Source: Planctomycetota bacterium
GTDB lineage: Bacteria; Planctomycetota; Brocadiia; SM23-32
Assembly: GCA_018334735.1 (NCBI GenBank)
Contig: JAGXLK010000064.1
Coordinates: 1-8,921 of the forward strand
Direction of reading: 5' to 3'
Length of the DNA stretch: 8,921 bases
Shown: one piece after another, positions 1 through 5,200 of the stretch
Position numbering within the stretch: position 1 is the stretch's first letter
How the letters are laid out: each line of letters starts with the position of its first letter
Position numbers and translations under genes: made by a program
Notes under the pieces: model-generated
What the model was told of the DNA's origin: nothing
The model's database searches: none
Seen by the model: the letters and a program-made list of their open reading frames with translations, nothing else

Positions 1-587
1 AAGGAGCTCAACTTCAACGTAACCGCCTTAAAATCCGACACATCCACTCCCGTCCCGAACTCGAGTCGCGCTCCCGCTTTTTCATGGTCCCCTTCCCCGC
101 AAACCAAAAGCAAAACTCGTCCTTCACCGCGTTCGACAAGACTGATCTCGCAGTCATTGGCATTTTCCCACGCCACTGGCCTCCAGAAAAGCGTATGTTC
201 AAAATCATCGATGAGCACTTTATCGCCAGGTTCCTCAAGATTCCCCAGAGGGGGCCCTTGCTCCCTGTGCCGACCGACCTCCGACCGGCTCTCAACCTGC
301 CCCCCCTTCCCCTCCCGACTCGTCCGGACCTCTGGAATGGAACGAAGTGCCATCTCTTCTCGTTTCTCCTCAACACCTACAGATGTTTTCCCTTCGTCCG
401 CAAGCCGACCGGCTGAATCCTGCTCAGCAGCATCGGCTTCGTTTTCCCCCAGCTCTTCCTCCTCTCCCCTTTGACTTTTCGAACTCTCATTCTTGCCAAT
501 CATTTCACACCCCCAATACACAGCAAGAAGTGCCGCGGCAACTATCAGCCCGCTTAAAACAAAAACCGTTCTTTTCCGACCATCCAT
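1..587 (-). CDS. Membrane-anchored protein with low-complexity linker and jelly-roll-like domain (3' end outside window)
   Basis: The frame is open from an ATG at 587-585 to the window edge, giving 195 residues with the C-terminus missing. AGGAG lies 6 bases before the ATG, which supports this start. Residues 1-7 are basic and 8-25 are hydrophobic, so an N-terminal membrane anchor or uncleaved signal is likely. C27 follows but the preceding residues (YWG) do not fit a lipobox well. Residues about 34-120 are a hydrophilic linker rich in E, G, R and S. From about 123 a folded domain begins with VLIDDFE, an aromatic FW, and later VDVSDF. This pattern is common at the start of beta-sandwich carbohydrate-binding modules, for example CBM11-like ones. 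Ligand binding is inference; the rest of the protein could carry a catalytic domain. It lies 32 bases downstream of tsaC on the same strand and may be co-transcribed. The specific function is not recognised. Confidence 0.75.
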   Translation of the reverse strand, partial: MDGRKRTVFVLSGLIVAAALLAVYWGCEMIGKNESSKSQRGEEEELGENEADAAEQDSAGRLADEGKTSVGVEEKREEMALRSIPEVRTSREGKGGQVESRSEVGRHREQGPPLGNLEEPGDKVLIDDFEHTLFWRPVAWENANDCEISLVERGEGRVLLLVCGEGDHEKAGARLEFGTGVDVSDFKAVTLKLSS

Positions 588-619
588 CTCCAACTCCTGT
601 TGTTTTCCACTTTCGCTCT

Positions 620-1219
620 CTATTGCTTCAGGCAGGTGTGCAGCTTTTCTACCGGCAGGGAACCTTCGCGTAAGATCTCCATCTCGCCCTTACAGACACG
701 AACCACGGTGGAGGAAACGCCGATGCGAGCAGGACCGCCGTCAACAACCGCTGCGATTTTCCCGTCGAAAACCTCAAGGGCTTCCCTCGCATCTTTGGCC
801 GGAGGATCGCCGCTCACATTCGCACTCGGTGTCATGATGGGCACGCCCGCGTGCCGAAGGATCCGCCGGGTCGGCCGGCAATCCGGACAACGCAGTCCCG
901 TCCACCCGCCGGCTTCAGTCCATACCACAATTGTGAGAGGCCCTGGCCAGAAAGAACGAGAGATCTGCTCTACTTCTGGTTCGAACGGTCCAGCAAACTT
1001 CTCCGCTCGCACTGGATCGGCAATAAGCAGAGTCGATTTTTTAGCGGCGTTCCGGCGTTTCACCTCATATAGTCGCCGCACCGCGCTTTCGGAATCCGCC
1101 CGGGCTCCGATACCATACACAGTCTCGGTCGGGAATACCACCAGGCGACCCTCCCGCAGGAACTCGCCTGCAATCTGAAGATCTTTCTCTTTGTCGGCAT
1201 CAAGCAGTAACGTTTCCAT
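620..1219 (-). CDS. tsaC: L-threonylcarbamoyladenylate synthase (TsaC/YrdC family)
   Basis: The 199-residue product should make threonylcarbamoyl-AMP from threonine, bicarbonate and ATP in the cytoplasm. This is the first step of the universal t6A37 modification of ANN-decoding tRNAs; TsaD with TsaB and TsaE complete it elsewhere. Visible family motifs are PTETVYG (30-36), the K-x-R pair K54/R56, WPGPLT (91-96), TPSAN (130-134), SSTVV (169-173) and ILREG (182-186). The length fits a stand-alone YrdC domain; the extra C-terminal domain of Sua5 is absent. Between the K-x-R pair and the next strand the usual short, Pro-rich loop is replaced by NAAKKSTLLI, a mild divergence. The start is the first ATG in a frame that begins with a hydrophobic strand, with a modest GGGAAG about 10 bases upstream. 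It lies between the response regulator (82-base gap) and the membrane protein (32-base gap), all on the minus strand. Confidence 0.93.
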   Translation of the reverse strand: METLLLDADKEKDLQIAGEFLREGRLVVFPTETVYGIGARADSESAVRRLYEVKRRNAAKKSTLLIADPVRAEKFAGPFEPEVEQISRSFWPGPLTIVVWTEAGGWTGLRCPDCRPTRRILRHAGVPIMTPSANVSGDPPAKDAREALEVFDGKIAAVVDGGPARIGVSSTVVRVCKGEMEILREGSLPVEKLHTCLKQ

Positions 1220-1247
1220 CGCTCAATCTTCCCGGCAGAATCTCAAA

Positions 1248-1291
1248 TGCATCTAATATGCAGGATGCAGAGATGAGGGGACTTCCCCATC
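1248..1291. repeat. Two small adjacent hairpins in the regulator-tsaC gap
   Basis: TGCATC (1248-1253) and GATGCA (1264-1269) form a 6-bp stem with a 10-base loop. Two bases later GAT-(GA)-GGGG (1272-1280) pairs with CCCCATC (1285-1291) around an ACTT loop. The second hairpin lies 10 bases past the response-regulator stop on the minus strand but has no T tract after it, so it is a poor intrinsic terminator. The pair may set mRNA stability or tsaC leader structure; this is inference from short stems. Confidence 0.3.
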
Positions 1292-1301
1292 CGCATTCCG
1301 T

Positions 1302-2699
1302 TCATCGTACATCGTCAGCAGAGACGTCGCATTGTCTCATAAGACGGTGGAAACTTTCTCGCTCGATACCCGCGAACTCCGCGGCGCGCGTTACATTGCC
1401 ATCGAACTTTTGCAAAACCGCCTTCACATACCGACGCCGGGCCTCCGTTTTCATCGCTTCCATGGCATCTTTGTAGGGCAACTCTTCGGGCACGAAGTCA
1501 GCCAGATCTTTCCGCAAACCACTCCCCAACTGGAACATCTCGGCTGTAATCCGCCCGTCGTCGCACAGCACAATGGCTCTTTCGATGCAATTGCGCAGTT
1601 CTCGGACATTACCTGGCCATTTGTATTCCGTCAACTTTTGCATCGCGTCCGGCTCGATACTATAGTGTTCGTTTTCTTCCGAGACAAGCTCCTGGAGAAA
1701 GTGCCGGACCAGCAATGGCACATCGCCGGTCCGATTCCGAAGCGGCGGCAGGTGAATCGGAAAAACGTTGAGGCGGAAATACAAATCTTTGCGGAATCTG
1801 TTTTCCTGAATAGCCTCCTCCAGATCCCGGTTTGATGCAGCAATAATTCGCGGATCGACGGACCGGTCCTGCGTATCACCCACTCGCCTTATTTCCCGTT
1901 CCTGGATAGCACGGTTAATTTTTCCCTGCATATTGTGGGGAAGCTCCGTTATTTCATCGAGGAGCAGAGTCCCTTTGTCGGCCTGCTCAAAAAGCCCCGG
2001 TTTGTCCTCCGAAGCACCACTGAAAGCCCCTTTCACGTGCCCGAAAAGCTCGCTTTCAATCAGTTCCTGGGGGATCGCAGCACAGTTGATTGCAACAAAC
2101 CGCCCTTCGCTACGCGTACTCGCATAATGGATCGCCCGGGCGAATAACTCTTTACCGGTGCCGCTATCACCGGTGAGCATCACAGTTGCGTCGGAACTGG
2201 CCGCTTTACACGCAAGTTCTCGGGCTTTTTCGATCGGTTCGCTTTCACCGACAATTCTACCCAGTCCAAATCGGCTCTCCACCTCTTTTTCGAGAGCCGC
2301 AGTCCGTTGTCGCAACCTCTTTCTTTCGATCGCTTTTTCAATCGTCAAAACCATCTCGTCAGGCTCAAAAGGTTTCGTCAAATAATCGTATGCGCCGGCT
2401 TTGAGCGATTCAACGGCCTGCTCGACTTCCCCGTAGGCGGTCATCAAGATCACTTCCGTTTCCGGATTTTCTTCCTTGACAGACCGCAGCACATCCATCC
2501 CATCTTTCCCGTGCATGCGAATGTCGCTCACCACGACATCGGGTGAAGTTTCGCGGAACTCAGCAAGCCCCTCTTCACCCGTCGGTTTCGTCCGCACATC
2601 AAAATGATCGCCCAGAAGATCTTCCATCATTTTCAACATATTCTTGCGATCATCGATGACCAGAATCTGGCCTCTTGATTTCTCTTTTTTTTCAGGCAT
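1302..2699 (-). CDS. NtrC-family sigma-54-dependent response regulator
   Basis: This 465-residue protein has the three domains of an NtrC-type activator, which remodels sigma-54 RNA polymerase by ATP hydrolysis after phosphorylation. The receiver (about 11-125) has acid-pocket D16/D17, phosphoacceptor D59, T87 and K109. The AAA+ domain (about 147-385) has Walker A GDSGTGKE (177-184), the sigma-54 contact loop GAFSGA (224-229, usually GAFTGA), Walker B LLLDE (245-249), and the FRKDLYFRL block with R303 and R309. The C-terminal Fis-type helix-turn-helix spans about 434-457 (GNVTRAAEFAGIERESFHRL). The length is normal. No histidine kinase is in the window, so the signal is unknown. The start is weakly supported by AGG 9 bases upstream, but the protein would lose the receiver if it started later. 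It is divergent from dtd. No -24/-12 site (GG-N10-GC) was found in the neighbouring gaps, so its targets probably lie elsewhere. Confidence 0.95.
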   Translation of the reverse strand: MPEKKEKSRGQILVIDDRKNMLKMMEDLLGDHFDVRTKPTGEEGLAEFRETSPDVVVSDIRMHGKDGMDVLRSVKEENPETEVILMTAYGEVEQAVESLKAGAYDYLTKPFEPDEMVLTIEKAIERKRLRQRTAALEKEVESRFGLGRIVGESEPIEKARELACKAASSDATVMLTGDSGTGKELFARAIHYASTRSEGRFVAINCAAIPQELIESELFGHVKGAFSGASEDKPGLFEQADKGTLLLDEITELPHNMQGKINRAIQEREIRRVGDTQDRSVDPRIIAASNRDLEEAIQENRFRKDLYFRLNVFPIHLPPLRNRTGDVPLLVRHFLQELVSEENEHYSIEPDAMQKLTEYKWPGNVRELRNCIERAIVLCDDGRITAEMFQLGSGLRKDLADFVPEELPYKDAMEAMKTEARRRYVKAVLQKFDGNVTRAAEFAGIERESFHRLMRQCDVSADDVR

Positions 2700-2817
2700 A
2701 GGTCTCGACCTGTGTAATACCCAATGCGGTTAATCGCGCGCCCTTAATCGGGTTGTGATTGAGTATTAGAGGACGCTTGAGAAGTCGAGCCAGTAAACCC
2801 GACAAATGACTCCGGCC

Positions 2818-2847
2818 TTGCATCGTAATTCTCCGACTACGTATAAT
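2818..2847 (+). promoter_or_regulatory. Candidate sigma-70-type promoter for dtd
   Basis: A perfect TATAAT (2842-2847) has TTGCAT (2818-2823) 18 bases upstream. The -35 box matches consensus only at TTG. Transcription would start near 2854, leaving a leader of about 50 bases before the dtd ATG at 2905. The remaining bases of the 205-base divergent gap show no clear terminator, tRNA or matching minus-strand promoter for the response regulator. Confidence 0.5.
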
Positions 2848-2887
2848 TCGAGTCCATACCGATTGTACGCGATTTCCAACCAAATTA

Positions 2888-2894
2888 ACAGGAG
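2888..2894 (+). promoter_or_regulatory. Ribosome binding site of dtd that decides the start
   Basis: ACAGGAG ends 10 bases before the ATG at 2905. The frame stays open upstream to 2806, but the family's N-terminus (MRVVLQRV) begins exactly at 2905. The upstream 33 codons are therefore treated as untranslated leader. Confidence 0.6.
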
Positions 2895-2904
2895 ACTGTA
2901 TCAT

Positions 2905-3354
2905 ATGCGTGTGGTCCTTCAGCGGGTAAGCGAAGCATCTGTGGAATTCGGCGATGAAGAAGTAGGCAAGATTGGCATGGGACTGGTCGTTCTCCTCGGA
3001 GTCGGCGAAAACGATACGCAAGAAGATGTCGATTATCTGGCGGGAAAAATTCCTCATTTGCGTGTTTTTGAAGATGACGCCGGCAAAATGAATTTGTCTC
3101 TGGAGGACATCGGAGGAGCTGTTCTTTTGGTCCCTCAATTCACACTTTACGGGGACTGCCGGAAAGGACGCCGCCCGTCTTTCACCTCGGCAGCCAGTCC
3201 GGATAAAGCCGAGAAACTGTATTTGAAACTGGCCGATCAGTTACGTTCGAATGGTATTCCTGTGGCGACAGGAAAATTCCGAGCGTTTATGCAAGTTTCA
3301 CTTGTGAACGAAGGTCCTGTCACTATTCTGCTTGAAAGTAAAGGCACCTTTTGA
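2905..3354 (+). CDS. dtd: D-aminoacyl-tRNA deacylase (DTD)
   Basis: The 149-residue product is a normal-length DTD. This dimeric cytoplasmic enzyme removes D-amino acids, and glycine mischarged on tRNA-Ala, from tRNA without touching L-aminoacyl-tRNA. The N-terminus [13 protein letters not shown] is typical. The second family motif NEGPVT (135-140), which carries the Gly-Pro pair that rejects L-residues, is intact, and KGRRPSF (87-93) and [10 protein letters not shown] are recognisable. The first motif, normally SQxxT, reads PQFT (77-80): Ser77 is replaced by proline. The start is chosen at the ATG with ACAGGAG upstream. It is transcribed divergently from the response regulator, probably from the TATAAT promoter at 2842. 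The nearest plausible terminator on its strand is the hairpin ending at 3567. tsaC, another tRNA-quality gene, is nearby on the other strand, but nothing shows they are co-regulated. Confidence 0.94.
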   Translation: MRVVLQRVSEASVEFGDEEVGKIGMGLVVLLGVGENDTQEDVDYLAGKIPHLRVFEDDAGKMNLSLEDIGGAVLLVPQFTLYGDCRKGRRPSFTSAASPDKAEKLYLKLADQLRSNGIPVATGKFRAFMQVSLVNEGPVTILLESKGTF

Positions 3355-3438
3355 TTTATCGGGTATACAAGACTGGGGCCCCCTCTCGTTGTTGCACCGG
3401 TTTGACCCGCGGCGGAAGAATAATACCATTTTAAAGAA

Positions 3439-3467
3439 TTGCCAAATTAGCGCCGGGACTGTATGAT
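3439..3467 (+). promoter_or_regulatory. Strong candidate sigma-70-type promoter with no gene downstream
   Basis: TTGCCA (3439-3444) and TATGAT (3462-3467) each match consensus at five of six bases and are exactly 17 bases apart. No protein-coding gene on this strand begins within the next 500 bases. The predicted start near 3474 lies just ahead of the long hairpin at 3482, which suggests a short non-coding transcript. The 84 bases between dtd and this box hold a GGGGCCCC palindrome (3375-3382) but nothing else I can assign. Confidence 0.45.
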
Positions 3468-3473
3468 TAAAAT

Positions 3474-3567
3474 GCACAGTGAAATCTAATATCGAGAAAT
3501 TGAGCGGGGACCGGAATCGGGTTTCACACCACCGGCCGGGGCGGTCCCTGCTCAAATTAGATTTTTT
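3474..3567 (+). ncRNA. Candidate small RNA of about 94 nt, one long bulged hairpin
   Basis: A promoter-like pair at 3439-3467 would start transcription near 3474. The predicted RNA is almost wholly one hairpin. An outer 9-bp stem (3482-3490 with 3556-3564) and an inner 14-bp stem with one G-U pair (3500-3513 with 3542-3555) are separated by a 9-nt bulge on the 5' side only. A loop of 28 nt (3514-3541) can form a small extra stem, CGG/CCG. The 3' strand runs without interruption into six T. It does not show the SRP RNA GGAAGGAAGC apical motif or 6S RNA length. It may instead be only a terminator, so the RNA call is inference. Confidence 0.3.
3482..3567 (+). terminator. Intrinsic terminator-like bulged palindrome
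   Basis: A 14-bp GC-rich inner stem (TTGAGCGGGGACCG against CGGTCCCTGCTCAA, one G-T wobble) and a 9-bp outer stem (AAATCTAAT against ATTAGATTT) are followed by T at 3562-3567. It could end dtd transcripts (stop at 3354) or the candidate RNA starting at 3474. Read on the minus strand, it lies at the end of the GGDEF remnant, whose stop codon is inside the arm, but that direction lacks a clean T run. Confidence 0.5.
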
Positions 3568-3793
3568 CCGCCTCCCTGCGATCTTCAGATTCTTTTTCTA
3601 TTGCCTCGCGATTTTCCCTCGCCCGCACAATCTGATTCCGTCCGTGGCATTTGCCATAATAAAGGGCCTGATCGGCCACTGAGACTAAATCTTCGGCATT
3701 GCCGGCATCCCCGGGACAATCTGAGATTCCCATGGTGATTGAAATGCACCCCTCTGGTTGTTGATTAGCGCCCGGCAATTTTAAGGCCGCCAC
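3557..3793 (-). pseudogene. C-terminal remnant of a GGDEF (diguanylate cyclase) domain
   Basis: A 78-codon frame from GTG (3793-3791) to TAA encodes the last part of a GGDEF domain: the strand ISITMGIS (17-24), then AEDLVSVADQALYYGKCHGRN (33-53), matching the family pattern SxG...L...AD.ALY..K..GRN. A charged tail of about 25 residues follows. The catalytic GGDEF loop and everything before it are missing. In frame, a TGA lies at 3808-3806, five codons before the GTG, and no GGDEF-like coding is seen further upstream to 3990. Intact GGDEF domains are about 160-170 residues, so roughly a third remains and it cannot make c-di-GMP. AGAGGT lies 5 bases before the GTG, so a small protein could still be made, perhaps by chance. 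The conserved residues that remain are well preserved, suggesting fairly recent loss or retained use. A deletion that removed the 5' part is the simplest account. Confidence 0.7.
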
Positions 3794-3843
3794 CTTATAC
3801 CTCTGTCAAGAAGCGAGAAAGCCAGGCCAGCTTCTTATAAGGT
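3792..3843. repeat. Second bulged palindrome beside the GGDEF remnant
   Basis: ACCTTAT (3792-3798) pairs with ATAAGGT (3837-3843), and AAGAAGC (3808-3814) pairs with GCTTCTT (3830-3836). The 3' strand is continuous, while the 5' strand carries a 9-base bulge (3799-3807); the loop is 15 bases. The layout copies that of the 3482-3564 palindrome, though the sequences are unrelated. It marks the point where GGDEF homology stops, and on the minus strand it overlaps the remnant's GTG and ribosome-binding-like site. There is no T run on either side. Confidence 0.45.
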
Positions 3844-3996
3844 TTCAATCGCGAAATATCAAAATGTTAATTTTACCAAGCGCTGACCGTTTACAATTCA
3901 AAACCCGAAGATCCTCGGGGACCGTGGAATATTAACTTCAACATTTGAACAGCATTACCGAAAAGAGTAACCTTAATAAACAGTTGAGGTTTTAGC
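3844..3996 (+). other. Upstream region of the yhaO-like operon; weak promoter elements
   Basis: This AT-rich stretch has no open frame of note. A 5-bp hairpin CCCGA/TCGGG (3904-3919) is present. TTGAAC (3945-3950) lies 17 bases before TAACCT (3968-3973), a weak sigma-70-type match that would place a start near 3980. Because of the weak -10 box the promoter call is tentative, but some promoter is needed here because the preceding genes end or face away. Confidence 0.25.
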
Positions 3997-4002
3997 GGAG
4001 GT
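3997..4002 (+). promoter_or_regulatory. Ribosome binding site that fixes a TTG start
   Basis: GGAGGT lies 7 bases before TTG at 4010. This is the best Shine-Dalgarno match in the window. The encoded protein begins with the phosphoesterase first strand only six residues later, so a later start would destroy motif I. Confidence 0.75.
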
Positions 4003-4009
4003 CTTTTCC

Positions 4010-5188
4010 TTGAGTGATATCGTACGGATAATTCACGGTGCGGACTTTCATCTTGATGCAAAGCCTCCATCGTGGCTTAACGCTTCGGATGCGTTGCAGA
4101 GAGCCGAAGAGCGATTCGAAACCTTCACGCGAGTGATGGACATGACGCGTGAGAACGAGGCGGAACTCGTTCTTATCCCCGGCGATTTGTTTGAAACCGA
4201 ACATGTCAGACGGGGGACGATTCTTCGCATCATCGAAAAATTTGAAGAGCTGGACCCCATCCACGTCTTGATAGCACCCGGGAACCACGACCCATGGGGC
4301 GCTGAAAGTCCATACGAAGTTTTTCGCTGGCCAGAAAACGTTCATATCTTTCCCGGCGGCTGGTCGCAATGGCGCTTCCCGAAACGACGTTGTATGGTGA
4401 GCGGATTTGGTTGGGACCGGGCAGAAATAAGCGCTCCCCTCCTCCAACAGTGTCCGAACGTCGAGGAAGAGATGACTCACATCATCCTTATTCACGGCGA
4501 TTTACTTCCCGTTCAGGGTAAAAGCCGTTATCTGCCTATCACAAAAGAAGACCTTGAATCGTGCGCGGCCGATTATATCGCAATTGGCCATATCCACCGC
4601 GCTGAACCGGAACAGGAAGGCAAACTTGAGCAACCATGGATGAATCCCGGCGCAGTAGAGCCCCTTGACTTTGGGGACGCCGAAAAACTCCGGGGGGTGG
4701 TAATCGGAAATGCCGGTGAAGATGTCTCTCAGCTGGCCCTCGAAACCCTCGAACCGAGCCGCGAATTCCGAATTCGCACGGTCGATATATCGGGTAGCCG
4801 GCATACCGGCGATACCGCTGAAAAGATCTACGAATCGGTCCCACCGGAACAGCGTGAAAGAGATTTTTTCCGAATAAAATTGGTGGGGCAGCTGGATCCT
4901 GATATGGATTTTGCTGCGGACGAAATTGAAGCGCTCCTTGAAGATCGGTTCTATTGCTTGCATCTTATCGACGAAACACGTCCAAAATACGATCTTGAAG
5001 CCCTGGGCAAAGAAAACGGATTCCGCGGGGAATTCGTTCGCGAGATGCAGAACCGTATTTCAGCCACTGACGATGAATCAGAAAAGAAAAAGATCGAAAA
5101 AGCCGTCGAACTTGGCTTGGCTGCCATGGACGGACGCGATGTAAATCGCAAAATCAGAGGCATTATTAGCTCCTTGAGGCCCCAGTAA
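4010..5188 (+). CDS. Mre11/SbcD-family nuclease, YhaO-like
   Basis: The 392-residue product is a calcineurin-like phosphoesterase of the Mre11/SbcD type: a two-metal nuclease that works with an ABC-type ATPase on broken or hairpin DNA ends. All metal-site motifs are visible: D12-x-H14 in GADFHLD, GD59 in IPGDLFE, G91-N-H-D94, H162 in LIHGD, and G193-H-I-H196. NPGAVEPLDFGD (212-223) closes the catalytic domain. The remaining C-terminal part (about 250-392) is charged and helical at the end, as expected for a capping and partner-binding region. The length is close to that of Bacillus YhaO, about 400. It starts with TTG behind a strong GGAGGT. The large-subunit gene follows after 12 bases, which makes a two-gene complex very likely. 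SbcD itself is the alternative name, but the partner's membrane segments favour the YhaO/YhaN type. No signal peptide is seen, so it is cytoplasmic. Confidence 0.9.
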   Translation: MSDIVRIIHGADFHLDAKPPSWLNASDALQRAEERFETFTRVMDMTRENEAELVLIPGDLFETEHVRRGTILRIIEKFEELDPIHVLIAPGNHDPWGAESPYEVFRWPENVHIFPGGWSQWRFPKRRCMVSGFGWDRAEISAPLLQQCPNVEEEMTHIILIHGDLLPVQGKSRYLPITKEDLESCAADYIAIGHIHRAEPEQEGKLEQPWMNPGAVEPLDFGDAEKLRGVVIGNAGEDVSQLALETLEPSREFRIRTVDISGSRHTGDTAEKIYESVPPEQRERDFFRIKLVGQLDPDMDFAADEIEALLEDRFYCLHLIDETRPKYDLEALGKENGFRGEFVREMQNRISATDDESEKKKIEKAVELGLAAMDGRDVNRKIRGIISSLRPQ

Positions 5189-5200
5189 GGTTTTATATAA

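Noticed and set aside
2700..2904. A sigma-54 -24/-12 promoter in the divergent gap, expected beside an NtrC-type regulator.
   Set aside because: No GG-N10-GC pair with TGGCA/TTGC-like context was found on either strand in this gap; the only clear element is TATAAT.
2692..3138. Open frame of 148 codons on the minus strand, antisense to dtd.
   Set aside because: It overlaps most of the well-supported dtd gene and the divergent promoter region, has no recognisable domain, and is best read as a shadow of the dtd reading frame.
3375..3382. GGGGCCCC palindrome just after dtd, considered as a terminator.
   Set aside because: It is an eight-base palindrome with no room for a loop and no T tract; the hairpin ending at 3567 fits better.
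3474..3567. SRP (4.5S) or 6S RNA identity for the hairpin transcript.
   Set aside because: The conserved SRP apical sequence GGAAGGAAGC is absent, and the length is about half that of 6S RNA, with no central open bubble on both strands.
3479..3682. Open frame of 67 codons on the plus strand starting at GTG near the hairpin.
   Set aside because: It runs through the terminator-like palindrome and then antisense to the GGDEF remnant, and the phenylalanine-rich peptide looks like the reverse complement of the remnant's charged tail.
3804..3809. Perfect TTGACA -35 box on the minus strand before the GGDEF remnant.
   Set aside because: No acceptable -10 box lies 16-19 bases downstream; the hexamer also falls inside the second palindrome, so chance is likely.
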